The position numbers were made by a program, and so were the translations under genes. 57,071 bases of DNA from Actinospica acidithermotolerans (GTDB taxonomy: Bacteria; Actinomycetota; Actinomycetes; Streptomycetales; Catenulisporaceae), in contig NZ_JAGSOH010000038.1 in NCBI RefSeq assembly GCF_018139625.1, forward strand, positions 1 through 57,071, read 5' to 3'. Positions 1 through 7,801 of the stretch are shown here, in pieces (the stretch's first letter is position 1; each line of letters begins with the position of its first letter). The notes under the pieces are model-generated. The model searched no databases. It saw only the letters and a list, made by a program, of their open reading frames with translations, and was not told where the DNA came from.

Positions 1-141
1 GCGGGGATTCGGACGGCGGAGGGTCAGGCAATTGAGGCGAAAAAATTCGATCGGCGCTGTCGGGGCACGGCGTAGGGTGAGGCTGGAGGGCGGAAAAGCG
101 CGGGCGCGCAATGCGTATCGCGCGACGGGAGGAGCGGGGCT

Positions 142-1092
142 GTGCGCGAGGTGGGCACGATCGAAGAGCTGTGGCGGTATCCCGTCAAGTCGATGCTGGG
201 CCAACGGCTCGCGGAGGCGAAGGTCGACGAACACGGACTTCCCGGGGATCGACGGCTGGCGCTCGTCGACCGGGAGACCGGCAGGATCGCCAGCGCGAAG
301 ACGCCGCGACTGTGGCGTGAACTGCTGAAATGCGTCGCAGCAATCGATGACGGAGCACGAGCCCGTGACGACGACGCCGGCAGTGGCGGTGGCGGTGGCG
401 GTGGCGAGCGGTACGGCGCAGCGCTTGCCGCGGCCGCCGTGCGCATCACGCTGCCCGGCGCGAAGCCGCTGTGGACTACGGATGCCGACGTCGATGAGCG
501 ACTGTCCTCGTACACAGGCCGCTCGGTGCACCTGACCGACACACCGCCCGAAGGTGCGACGCTCGAGCGCTCGATCCCCGACGCGATCTTGGCCGCCGGC
601 GTGAACGCGGAGGTCGACGCGGCGCTCGTCGAGATCGGGAGCGGCTCGCCGCCCGGGACGTTCGTCGACTTCGCGCCGCTGCACCTGATCACGACGTCCA
701 CGCTGGACCGGATCGCCGAGCTCAGTCCGCGCGGAGCGATCGAACCGCAGCGCTACCGTCCGAACCTGGTGATCCGCACCACGGGCCGCGGCGTCGCAAT
801 GGGAGATTTCCCCGCCACCGGCTTCCTCGAGAACGACTGGCTCGGCCGCGAGGTCCGCATCGGTCCCGACCTTCTCATTGAGATCATCGCCGCGACCCCG
901 CGCTGCGCGATCCCGACGCTGGAGCACGGTCCGCTGCCTCGGGACCCGATGGCCCTGCGCACCGTCGCCACTCACAACCGCATCCCCCCGCTCGCAGATG
1001 TCGCTCCGGAGCCCTGCGCCGGAGCCTATGCTCGAGTCATAGTGCCCGGAAGGATCGAGCCGGGCGACAAGGTCCTGGTGAGCGTGGACTAG
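142..1092 (+). CDS. MOSC domain-containing protein
   Basis: 316-residue protein with the MOSC N-terminal beta-barrel first (EELWRYPVKSM near the start, the usual opening of this family) and the MOSC domain behind it. The conserved cysteine region reads PRCAIPTLEHG at about residues 252-262. Family members carry sulfur or bind molybdenum cofactor in oxidoreductases and sulfur-transfer proteins; the substrate here cannot be told. The GTG start at 142 is preceded by a GGAGG-like site around 129-134. A run of glycines (residues about 80-87) between the two parts is a low-complexity linker. DUF488 follows on the same strand after 15 bp, so the two are probably co-transcribed. Confidence 0.9.
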   Translation: MREVGTIEELWRYPVKSMLGQRLAEAKVDEHGLPGDRRLALVDRETGRIASAKTPRLWRELLKCVAAIDDGARARDDDAGSGGGGGGGERYGAALAAAAVRITLPGAKPLWTTDADVDERLSSYTGRSVHLTDTPPEGATLERSIPDAILAAGVNAEVDAALVEIGSGSPPGTFVDFAPLHLITTSTLDRIAELSPRGAIEPQRYRPNLVIRTTGRGVAMGDFPATGFLENDWLGREVRIGPDLLIEIIAATPRCAIPTLEHGPLPRDPMALRTVATHNRIPPLADVAPEPCAGAYARVIVPGRIEPGDKVLVSVD

Positions 1093-1107
1093 GAGGCATT
1101 GAACCGT

Positions 1108-1473
1108 ATGCCGAATAGATTTCGACTCAAGCGCGTGTACGACCCTGCCGCGAAGGAGGACGGCACGCGGGTGCTGGTCGACCGGCTGTGGCCGCGCGGC
1201 GTGAAGAAGGAGAACGCGCACCTCGACGAGTGGGCCAAGGACCTCAGCCCGTCGACCGAGCTGCGCAGGTGGTTCCACGCCGACCGCGATTCCCGCTTCG
1301 AGGAGTTCGCGCACCGCTACGCCGCCGAGCTGTCCAGCCCGGACCAGCAGGAGCGCCTCGCCGACCTGCGGGCAAAGGCGAAATCCGGCCCGGTGACGCT
1401 CCTGACCGGCGCCGCCGACCCGTCGCACAGCCACCTGGCCGTACTCCTCGACGAGCTCACTGCGAAAAAGTGA
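1108..1473 (+). CDS. DUF488 family protein (YeaO-like)
   Basis: 121-residue DUF488 protein. It shows the family signature VLVDRLWPRGVKKE near the N-terminus, then LDEWAKDLSPS, and ends with the TLLTGAADPSHSHLAVL block. Function is unknown across the family. The ATG at 1108 is chosen over an in-frame TTG at 1099 because the AGGAGG at 1091-1096 is only 2 nt from the TTG but 11 nt from the ATG. It lies directly behind the MOSC gene, whose stop codon touches this ribosome binding site. Its stop codon lies inside the first copy of a 20-bp direct repeat (see 1468-1564). Confidence 0.88.
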   Translation: MPNRFRLKRVYDPAAKEDGTRVLVDRLWPRGVKKENAHLDEWAKDLSPSTELRRWFHADRDSRFEEFAHRYAAELSSPDQQERLADLRAKAKSGPVTLLTGAADPSHSHLAVLLDELTAKK

Positions 1474-1564
1474 TCGGCGGCGCCCGATCAGGCACGATGC
1501 GAAATTTCACATCGAGCGTTGGGAAGGCGGCCCAGGGTCCCCCAAAGTGATCGGCGGCGCCCGA
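1468..1564. repeat. 20-bp direct repeat at the DUF488 gene tail
   Basis: AAGTGATCGGCGGCGCCCGA occurs at 1468-1487 and again, identical, at 1545-1564. The first copy contains the TGA stop of the DUF488 gene. The rest of the 1474-1619 spacer, between convergent genes, shows nothing else recognisable. Confidence 0.85.
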
Positions 1565-1619
1565 CGTCCCCGACGCCCCGTCGGCCCCGTCGGCCCCCGG
1601 ACGCGGCATACCCCGGCGG

Positions 1620-2243
1620 CTAGCTTCCGTCGCGAAGGTTCTTCGGCGCGCCTTCGCTGTAAGCGATCTGAGCGAACGTCACGGTGATGCCGTCCCCGGC
1701 CGGGGATTGGGCGAGGAATCCGACGCGGACGGAGTCACGGGCCTCGGCGGGTTCGTCGAGGGTGAAATAGCGCAGCATGTCCCAGCGCGTGCCGTCGGCG
1801 GAGGTGTGGAAGGCCCAGGCGGGACCGGTGCGGGTGAGACGGAGCCACAAGGTGTTGCCGTCCTCGACGGTGAAGGCGTTGGAGTCGTCCGAGTGGCGGC
1901 GGGTGACGACGCTGACGGCCATCGGCTTGCCGTGCGGGCTGAGCTCGAAACAGGCCTTCGCGAAGTGGTCCTCGTCGGACCAGATCAGCAGCACACCGGC
2001 GTCGAACTGCGCGCTGAACGGGACGGTGACACGGGCGGAGAGGGTGAAATCGCCCTGCGGCGGGACGCCGACCAGGAATCCCGCGTCCGGGTTGTAGTCG
2101 CCGCCTGCGGGATCGTGGAAGAGGTCGGAGCGGCCCTCGCCGGTCAGCGTGAGGGTGCCGGCCTCGTCCACGGCGAAGGCGCAGTGCCTTCCGCCTGCCG
2201 GGGCGAGCGGGAACGGCAGCGCGGGATGTATCAGCTCATTCAT
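1620..2243 (-). CDS. DUF1349 domain-containing protein
   Basis: 207-residue protein of the DUF1349 family, a concanavalin-like beta-sandwich. Visible family features are the FTLSARVTVPFSAQFDAGVLL strand pair (about residues 66-86), the KACFELSPHGKPMAVSVVTR block (about 96-115) and LWLRLTR followed by a W-F-TS-DG strand. Such proteins probably bind carbohydrate but have no proven activity. The ATG at 2243 is preceded by GGGAGGATGC. It sits 32 bp behind the XRE regulator on the same strand, so the regulator and this protein are probably one transcript. Confidence 0.9.
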   Translation of the reverse strand: MNELIHPALPFPLAPAGGRHCAFAVDEAGTLTLTGEGRSDLFHDPAGGDYNPDAGFLVGVPPQGDFTLSARVTVPFSAQFDAGVLLIWSDEDHFAKACFELSPHGKPMAVSVVTRRHSDDSNAFTVEDGNTLWLRLTRTGPAWAFHTSADGTRWDMLRYFTLDEPAEARDSVRVGFLAQSPAGDGITVTFAQIAYSEGAPKNLRDGS

Positions 2244-2275
2244 TCCCGCATCCTCCCGCCGACCCGCTCGCCGGG

Positions 2276-3148
2276 TCAACGCACATTCGGCGAGGCGGGA
2301 TCGCCGGCGAAGGACTGGCTGCCGAGCACGCGCAGCAGCTTGAGCTTGTCGGCGGTGTCGGTGCCGGGACGTGCGGTGAACAGGATGAGTTTCTGCTCGC
2401 CGGAGGGGGCGAGGAGGACTTCGCAGTCGAGTTCGAGGCGGCCGACTTCGGGGTGCAGGAGGGTCTTCGAGGCGCTGCGGCGTACGGCGACGTCGTGCCG
2501 CTCCCAGAGCTCGCGGAACTCGGCGCTCGCGTCGAGGAGGTCGCGGATGAGGTCGTTGACGTCGCTGTCCTGGGGACGCTGTGCGTGGACGGCGCGGAGG
2601 TTGGCGACGTTGCTGGCGAGGACGCCGGGGAGATCCTCGGGGACGACGGTGGTGCGCGCGGCCGGGTTGGTGAAGAGGTTCCAGGTGGCGTTGCCGAGAC
2701 GCCCGGGCAGCGCGGGCGCGCCGAAGAGGGCCGCGGCCAGGGCGTTGCGCGCGAGGATCTGGCCGCTGTCGCTGACGACCTGGGCTGGTGCGTCGACGAG
2801 CCGGTCGAGGATGAGCAGGATCCCCGGGCGTACGTGGGCGGCCGCCGATTCGCGCGCGATGGTCTGATAGCCGGCGATGCGGTGCAGGTAATCGCACTCG
2901 TCCTCGGTCAGCCGCAGGGCTCGGGCGAGGGCCTTGATCACCTGTTCGGACGGATAGGCGCCGCGTTGCTGCTCCAAACGGGCGTAGTAGTCGACGGAGA
3001 TTCCAGCCAACTGGGCGACGTCCTCGCGACGCAGGCCCGGCGTTCGCCTGCGTCCGCGCGGCGGGAGGCCGACGGACGCGGGGTCCACGCGCTCCCGGCT
3101 GCGGCGCAGGAAGTCCGCAAGGGCGGCGCGGTCGACGATCCCGGTCAT
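2276..3148 (-). CDS. XRE-family regulator with MmyB-like ligand-binding domain
   Basis: 290-residue transcription regulator. Residues about 35-90 form a Cro/C1-type helix-turn-helix (RTPGLRREDVAQLAGISVDYY, then LEQQRG). The remainder, beginning near TEDECDYLHRIAGY, is the PAS-like MmyB ligand-binding domain common in actinomycetes, where it is thought to sense a lipid or small molecule. It is upstream of and co-directional with the DUF1349 gene and divergent from the SDR gene at 3378, either of which it may control. The ATG at 3148 follows GGGGGAAAATCG. Confidence 0.93.
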   Translation of the reverse strand: MTGIVDRAALADFLRRSRERVDPASVGLPPRGRRRTPGLRREDVAQLAGISVDYYARLEQQRGAYPSEQVIKALARALRLTEDECDYLHRIAGYQTIARESAAAHVRPGILLILDRLVDAPAQVVSDSGQILARNALAAALFGAPALPGRLGNATWNLFTNPAARTTVVPEDLPGVLASNVANLRAVHAQRPQDSDVNDLIRDLLDASAEFRELWERHDVAVRRSASKTLLHPEVGRLELDCEVLLAPSGEQKLILFTARPGTDTADKLKLLRVLGSQSFAGDPASPNVR

Positions 3149-3259
3149 GGAGTCGATTTTCCCCCGGCTGGTGCGGCGTAGCCAGGGACAGGGAGTCCGA
3201 GGCTACGGCGGTCTCTGCAATAACCGGGCACGCCGCGGAAGGCTGGGTGGGGTCAGGAG

Positions 3260-3339
3260 GTCGACGGAAGTCGACGAGAGTCGATGGAGGTCGATGAAAG
3301 TCGATGACGGTTGACGAGGGTCGATGGAAGTCGACGACG
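3260..3339. repeat. Eight-copy 10-bp tandem repeat upstream of the SDR gene
   Basis: Eight consecutive decamers of the form GTCGAYGRNR run from 3260 to 3339, starting GTCGACGGAA, GTCGACGAGA, GTCGATGGAG, GTCGATGAAA; the sixth begins GTTGAC. The period of 10 bp is close to one DNA helical turn, so every GTCGA faces the same side. The array lies in the 229-bp divergent spacer between the XRE regulator (start 3148) and the SDR gene (start 3378). Confidence 0.9.
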
Positions 3340-3377
3340 AGAGCAGAAGCCGATCAATCTGCAGGGAGACGAGCGCG

Positions 3378-4514
3378 ATGGCCACGGAAACGGACGCAGC
3401 GGTGACGGGCAGGACGGGTACAGCGGTGACGAGCGGGACTGGTACAGCGGTGGCGGGCGGGACGGGTACAGCGGTGGCGGGCAGGACGGGTGCACCGGTG
3501 ACGAGCGGGACGGGTACAGCGGTGGCGGGCAGGACGGGTGCAGCGGCGATGGGCGAGACGATTCTGGTGACAGGGGCTACCGGCAAGGTCGGGGAGCGGC
3601 TGGTGCCGCGGCTGCTCGCCTGGCGGGCGGCGGGCGACGAGGTCCGGGTGCTGGTGCGCACGGCGGACGCGGCGGCGCGATTCGAGGCGCTGGGTGCGCG
3701 GGCGGTGGTCGGCGACGTGACCGACGCGGCGGATCGGAAGCGGGCGCTGGACGGGGTGACGGTTGTCGTGAACAGCGCGGCGGCATTCCGTGGTCTGGCG
3801 CAGAGCCCGGAGACGATGTACGTGGTGAACCGGGACGCGGCGGTGGCGCTGGCGCGGGAGGCCGCGGAGGCGGGCGTGCGGAGGTTCGTCCAGATCAGCA
3901 CGAATCTTGCGTACGGGCCGGGCATCGGACGTCCGTTGCGCGAGGGCGACGAGTTGCGGGCCGTGGCCGGGGAGGCGTACTCGGCGTATCCGCACAGCAA
4001 GGCGGAGGCGGAGGAGCAACTGCGGGCGTTGAGCGCGGAGGTGGGGCTGGACGTCGTCACGCTGCGGCTGGCCTTCGTATACGGCGAGGGCGACCCGCAT
4101 ATCGAGGAGATCCTGCCGCGGTTCGCGGGTCAGGCTGCGCACTCGCTGCTCGCGATGGTGCATCACGCGGACGTGGCCCAGGCGGTTCGCGGCGCTATCG
4201 CTATTAGGCCCCTGGCGTGTTTGGGAGGTCTGTCGGATCAGGAGGGCCAAGCAGATCAGCCGGGCCAGGCGGACCGGGCGGATCAGCGGGGGCGCGGGGC
4301 GTATCGGGCGTACAACGTGGCGGGTGACGGGGCGTCGACGGTGGTTGAGCTGTTCGAGCTCGCGGGGCGGTCGTTCGACGTCGAGGCTGCCGCGGGGCGC
4401 GAGGTGGCGGATCCGTGGTTCGGCATCCCCGACACCACGCGCGCGTACCGTGAGCTGGGATTTCGACCGATCTACCCCACCGCGCGGGCGGCGTGGCGGG
4501 ACGGTGCGCTGTGA
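3378..4514 (+). CDS. NAD(P)-dependent extended SDR / epimerase-like protein
   Basis: About 378 residues. From MGETILVTGATGKVGERLV (start at 3549) it is a normal extended short-chain dehydrogenase: TGATGKVG nucleotide-binding loop, NSAAAFRG, QISTNLAYGPG, and the YPHSK catalytic Tyr/Lys pair. The substrate is unknown. The ATG at 3378 is preferred because GGGAG precedes it at 3364-3368, but the first 57 residues are only a six-fold repeat of V(T/A)xxTG(T/A)A, so translation could instead begin at 3549. A second low-complexity insert rich in DQxGQAD lies around 4228-4290. The stop codon sits inside a 13-bp repeat. Confidence 0.82.
   Translation: MATETDAAVTGRTGTAVTSGTGTAVAGGTGTAVAGRTGAPVTSGTGTAVAGRTGAAAMGETILVTGATGKVGERLVPRLLAWRAAGDEVRVLVRTADAAARFEALGARAVVGDVTDAADRKRALDGVTVVVNSAAAFRGLAQSPETMYVVNRDAAVALAREAAEAGVRRFVQISTNLAYGPGIGRPLREGDELRAVAGEAYSAYPHSKAEAEEQLRALSAEVGLDVVTLRLAFVYGEGDPHIEEILPRFAGQAAHSLLAMVHHADVAQAVRGAIAIRPLACLGGLSDQEGQADQPGQADRADQRGRGAYRAYNVAGDGASTVVELFELAGRSFDVEAAAGREVADPWFGIPDTTRAYRELGFRPIYPTARAAWRDGAL
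3401..3544. repeat. Six-copy 24-bp tandem repeat inside the SDR N-terminus
   Basis: Six copies of a 24-bp unit (GGTGACGGGCAGGACGGGTA and so on) code for VTGRTGTA, VTSGTGTA, VAGGTGTA, VAGRTGAP, VTSGTGTA, VAGRTGAA. The period is a multiple of three, so copy-number change would keep the frame. Confidence 0.88.
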
Positions 4515-4530
4515 CGGTGCCCTGTGACGG
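4500..4530. repeat. 13-bp tandem repeat containing the SDR stop codon
   Basis: GACGGTGCGCTGT (4500-4512) is followed directly by GACGGTGCCCTGT (4513-4525) and GACGG. The stop codon TGA of the SDR gene spans the join of the two units, so the last codons and stop are duplicated. Confidence 0.8.
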
Positions 4531-4826
4531 CTCACCGCGGCCGCTCGATAGCAGAACACTCACATGCGGCTGGACATCTCGGGCGGCTCGGCGAGAAGGT
4601 GGGTACGGGCCCCCTCTCCTCGGCGACAAGGTGCAGCTCGGCCCTCGACATCGAGGGCGGCCTTGGAGAGCCGAAGACGGGCTGAGCAGAGCACGCGGTC
4701 GGCGGCAGTCTGATGCGGTCGGCGGCTGCTTGAGGTCGCGGCTGCACGCAGTCCCGGCAATCGGCGGCGGACTAAGCAGGCCGCGGGCCGGGTAGGTGCC
4801 GATCATGAAGGGGGTGGGCGCGGACG
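4531..4826. other. Non-coding spacer before the NERD gene
   Basis: About 300 bp without a convincing gene. It has a short direct repeat, GCGGTCGGCGGC, around 4699-4725. No operator, terminator or RNA gene is recognised. Confidence 0.5.
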
Positions 4827-5633
4827 ATGGCCCTGGTGGTGCAGCGATGGCAGCGCAACGGACAGCACCGGCTGTACGTGAAGGACACTGACACGCGCGC
4901 GCAGCTCGGCTACTACGACGTGCGCACCGGCAGGCTCTCAGTGAAGGACGACGCGCGCTCGTACGAGATCGTCGACGTGCTGCGGCCCTTTCTGAGCGGA
5001 TCGGTGCCGGCGGGGCTGCAGCACCTGATGCCACAGTACCCTGCGACGAGCGCGGAACTGCTGGCCGAGACCGAAGGGTACGAGACCTTCTCGGCCAGCA
5101 CCCCGCGCGCCAAGCAGCGCGGCACGCGTCGGCTCGCGCCGTGGCGGCGCGGCTCGAAGGGCGAGCGTGTCGTGGCACGGCGGCTGGCCCGGCTCGGGTG
5201 GGACGGCTGGGACGTGCTGCGCGCGGTGCAGGAGCACGGCGGCGACGAGGTCGAGCACCTGGTCATCGGGCCACCCGGCGTATTCACCATCAGAACGCTG
5301 CACCACCGGGGCGTACGCATCCGGGTGGGCAGCCAGGTGGTGTGGGTGGACGACGCGGTCCGCGAGTACCTGCGCAACGCGCGCTTCGAGGCAGCCGCGG
5401 TCACACGGCGACTCGGCTCGGCGCTCGGCGGCGCGACGGCGGTACCGGTGATCCCCGTGCTGGCCTTCGTCGGCGCCACCGCGATCGATACGCACGACGG
5501 GCATCCGGACGTACTGGTCGTGGCCGGCGAGCGGCTCGACGCCGAACTGCGCGATTGCCGCGGCTCCCTGAGCTTGCCCGAGCGGGACCGGATCCTCGCC
5601 GCCGCGCACCGCGTCGGACTGTGGACGATCTGA
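4827..5633 (+). CDS. NERD domain-containing protein
   Basis: 268 residues. The N-terminal 100 residues are a beta-rich part (LYVKDTDTRAQLGYYDVRTG) seen in actinomycete NERD proteins. From about residue 110 comes the nuclease-related NERD domain: KGERVVARRL, DEVEHLVIGPPGVFTIRT, and a central VIPVLAFVGA strand. The E...D...G-V-F-x-I pattern resembles endonuclease-like folds, but activity has not been shown for most members. The ATG at 4827 lies behind a GGGGGTGGGCG site. It stands alone between the SDR gene and a convergent gene. Confidence 0.88.
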   Translation: MALVVQRWQRNGQHRLYVKDTDTRAQLGYYDVRTGRLSVKDDARSYEIVDVLRPFLSGSVPAGLQHLMPQYPATSAELLAETEGYETFSASTPRAKQRGTRRLAPWRRGSKGERVVARRLARLGWDGWDVLRAVQEHGGDEVEHLVIGPPGVFTIRTLHHRGVRIRVGSQVVWVDDAVREYLRNARFEAAAVTRRLGSALGGATAVPVIPVLAFVGATAIDTHDGHPDVLVVAGERLDAELRDCRGSLSLPERDRILAAAHRVGLWTI

Positions 5634-5747
5634 CGGGCCACATCCAGGCGAGGGGCGCGCCCATGTGCGGGGCCGAGCCGAGGCCCGGAACTCGTGGGCA
5701 ATCCACGTCGCCGCGATAGAGGCGGAGGTCGACGGCGCGGCGCTGTT

Positions 5748-5818
5748 CAGACCGGTGGCTAAGCACAGACCCGTGGCCTAAGCACAAACCGGTGGTAAGC
5801 ACAGACCAGTGGTAAGCA
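5748..5818. repeat. Four-copy 17-19-bp tandem repeat between convergent genes
   Basis: Units CAGACCGGTGGCTAAGCA (5748-5765), CAGACCCGTGGCCTAAGCA (5766-5784), CAAACCGGTGGTAAGCA (5785-5801) and CAGACCAGTGGTAAGCA (5802-5818) lie in the 238-bp spacer between the NERD gene and the convergent PEP-mutase-like gene. Confidence 0.85.
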
Positions 5819-5871
5819 CGGACGTCCGTACCCCTGTCATTACCCCTGTCAGCGGAAAGCGGGGGGAGATT

Positions 5872-6678
5872 TCACACGTCGGAGCCCGAGTCTGGCGGGG
5901 CGCTGAGCTGCTGCACGTCGGCATATGAGGGGGCGTGCAGTTCGGCGGGGCCGGCGGGGCGCCCCTCGGCGATTTCCCCTGCGACGTGCAGCGCGGCGCC
6001 GAGGGCGACTCGGTAGAGCAGCGAGCCCAGGCTGATCCGGCGCACGCCGATGTCGCCGAGCTCCGTGATGCTCAGGCCGCCGGGACGGTAGAGGACGTTG
6101 AGCGGCAGGGCGATCGCCTTGACCAGCTCGGAGATCTCTGCCGGGTCGGAGATTCCGGGCACGAACACGCCGTCGGCGCCGGCGTCGCGGTACGCGGTGA
6201 GTCGGGGCAGCGTTTCCTCGCGCCGGCGATCTAGCCAGTGGGTGTCGGTCCGTGCGTTGACGAAGAGTTCCGGGACGGCGGTCTTCACGGCGGCGATCTT
6301 GGCGGCGTGCAGCGCGGGATCGGTGAGGGTCCCGTCGGGGCGGCCGTCTTCGAGGTTGAGTCCGACGGCGCCGGCCGCGGCGAGTTCGCGCGCGTAGGCG
6401 GCGACCTCGGCGGGGTCGTCGCTGTAGCCGTCTTCGGCGTCGATCGAGAGGAGGTAGCGGCGGTCTGCGCCCAGGATCTTGGCGACGCGGAGGGTCTCGT
6501 CGCGCGTGGTTCGCGCGCCGTCCGGCCGGCCTGCGGCCGCGGCTACGCCGAGGCTCGTGGTAGCTACGGCGCGGAACCCTGCGTCGGCGAGCAGTGCGGC
6601 GGACGCGTGGTCCCAGGCGTTCGGGAGCAGCAGCGGCTCGGCGCGGCGGTGGAGGGCGGCGAACTCGGTTTCGCTCAT
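5872..6678 (-). CDS. Isocitrate lyase / phosphoenolpyruvate mutase family protein
   Basis: 268-residue TIM-barrel enzyme. Family marks are LLPNAWDHASA near residue 18, TTSLGVAAAAG, LSIDAEDGYSD (metal-binding acidic motif), GLNLEDG, FVNARTDTHW and GVFVPGI. The typical C-C or P-C lyase Cys motif of isocitrate lyase (KKCGH) is absent, as in the stand-alone actinomycete relatives, so the substrate is open. An in-frame extension back to 6885 exists but runs through a tandem repeat. The ATG at 6678 has no Shine-Dalgarno site but a TAGCGT hexamer 7 nt before it, so a leaderless transcript starting at this ATG is likely. Confidence 0.9.
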   Translation of the reverse strand: MSETEFAALHRRAEPLLLPNAWDHASAALLADAGFRAVATTSLGVAAAAGRPDGARTTRDETLRVAKILGADRRYLLSIDAEDGYSDDPAEVAAYARELAAAGAVGLNLEDGRPDGTLTDPALHAAKIAAVKTAVPELFVNARTDTHWLDRRREETLPRLTAYRDAGADGVFVPGISDPAEISELVKAIALPLNVLYRPGGLSITELGDIGVRRISLGSLLYRVALGAALHVAGEIAEGRPAGPAELHAPSYADVQQLSAPPDSGSDV

Positions 6679-6685
6679 GTGGCCC

Positions 6686-6691
6686 ACGCTA
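6686..6691 (-). promoter_or_regulatory. Candidate -10 hexamer for leaderless transcript (6678 gene)
   Basis: Minus-strand TAGCGT lies 7 nt before the ATG at 6678 and fits the actinomycete TAnnnT -10 pattern; no Shine-Dalgarno site is present. Confidence 0.5.
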
Positions 6692-6701
6692 TGCCCGCGA
6701 A

Positions 6702-6978
6702 CCTTCGGCGGCGGCCGAAACGTCGCCGCGTATCGCCAGAGGTCAACTCTCCAACGGCGGTTAAAGCGTCGCCGCATATCACCGCAGGTCGTCCCTTCGG
6801 CGGTCAAAATGTCGCCACATATCGCCGCAGGCCACACCCCTTCGGCGGCAGCCGAAGCGTCGTCGCGTATCGCCGCAGGCCACACCCCTCCGGCAACAGC
6901 CGAACCGTCGCATATCGCCGCAGGCCACCCCTCCGGCGGCGGCCGAAGCGCTCCTGAACATCACCGCAGTTCACCGCA
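6702..6978. repeat. Six-copy 43-48-bp degenerate tandem repeat
   Basis: The whole spacer between the methyltransferase (stop 6990) and the ICL/PEP-mutase gene (start 6678), 311 bp, consists of about six units of 43-48 bp. Each unit has a hairpin-like TTCGGCGGCNGCCGAA followed by a GTCGC-CATATCGCCGCAGG core; the TATC of successive cores falls at 6731, 6777, 6820, 6868 and 6913, and a degenerate CATC at about 6959. No gene is seen in it apart from an unlikely N-terminal extension of the downstream ORF. Confidence 0.88.
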
Positions 6979-6989
6979 CGGCCAGCGCG

Positions 6990-7631
6990 TCACGCGCGTG
7001 GCTTGGCCCAGCGCAGCGAATAGCGGAAGTAGAGTCGGCGGCGGTAGTGCGAATGCGGCAGGGTGGCGTGGGCCATGTCGGCGGTCTCGTGCCAGCCGGG
7101 CAGCGGTTCGACGACCGGGGCGTCGCGGGTGCCGTCGAAGTCGGGGCGCAGGTCGTTGAACCAGGCGACCGGGGTGAGCACCGCGCTGACGACCTTCTCG
7201 GGCACGGTCGTCGCGCGGGCGAGGCCTATGACGACGAGGCGGCCGCCGGGGCGGAGTATCTCGGCGGCCTTGGTCAGCGCCATGGCCTGCTCCATATGAT
7301 GCAGGCTGGCCACGAAGCTGACGAAGTCGAAGCTCTCGGGCGGTATGTCCAGGTCGAGGAACTCGCCCTCGGCGAATTCGAGCCCTGGTATGCCCTGGTT
7401 CGCGGCGCGCGCGGCGTCGATCATCTCGCGGGACGGGTCGAGGCCGAGGACGCGGCGGCCGGGGCGGGCCGTGGCGAGCGCGCGAGCGAGTCGGCCGCGC
7501 CCACAGCCGACATCGAGGAGATCCCGCGCACTTGCGGGAACGGCGCGACGCACGACGCCGTGGTACGCGATGTCGTGGTTCCACGCACGGGACGTCGCGC
7601 GCTCGCCGGATATGACCGCCATACCGTACAT
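6990..7631 (-). CDS. Class I SAM-dependent methyltransferase
   Basis: 213 residues with the Rossmann-type methyltransferase motifs: motif I LLDVGCGRGRLARAL (about residues 38-52), motif II VLGLDPS, the acidic post-motif FAEGEFLDLD, VSFVASLHHM, and ILRPGGRLVVIGLAR. Substrate unknown; the C-terminal RRRLYFRYSLRW tail is typical of many actinomycete members. Two ATGs are possible (7631 and 7622), neither with a good ribosome site. It follows the pirin gene on the same strand after 170 bp. Confidence 0.88.
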   Translation of the reverse strand: MYGMAVISGERATSRAWNHDIAYHGVVRRAVPASARDLLDVGCGRGRLARALATARPGRRVLGLDPSREMIDAARAANQGIPGLEFAEGEFLDLDIPPESFDFVSFVASLHHMEQAMALTKAAEILRPGGRLVVIGLARATTVPEKVVSAVLTPVAWFNDLRPDFDGTRDAPVVEPLPGWHETADMAHATLPHSHYRRRLYFRYSLRWAKPRA

Positions 7632-7801
7632 GACGAATCACGCAGCGTAGAAGTTTCGCGTGCGGTCGCGAATTCACCCGACAGCACCAACCTTCGCGCC
7701 CTCCGCGTACCCGAACGATCTCCAGTCGGACGTCGCGCACGGATCGCCGCCTTCGGTCTCCTGGATCAGCGCGCCGGTCGCCGAGTGCGAGCAACCGGCC
7801 G

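Noticed and set aside
24-701. Minus-strand 225-codon ORF at the left edge
   Set aside because: Antisense to the MOSC gene, Ser/Ala/Arg-rich, no family features.
6679-6885. N-terminal extension of the ICL/PEP-mutase ORF
   Set aside because: It translates the 43-48-bp repeat array; the family start and a -10-like hexamer support 6678.
6702-6978. CRISPR array
   Set aside because: Units are contiguous and degenerate, with no unique spacers of constant length and no cas genes.
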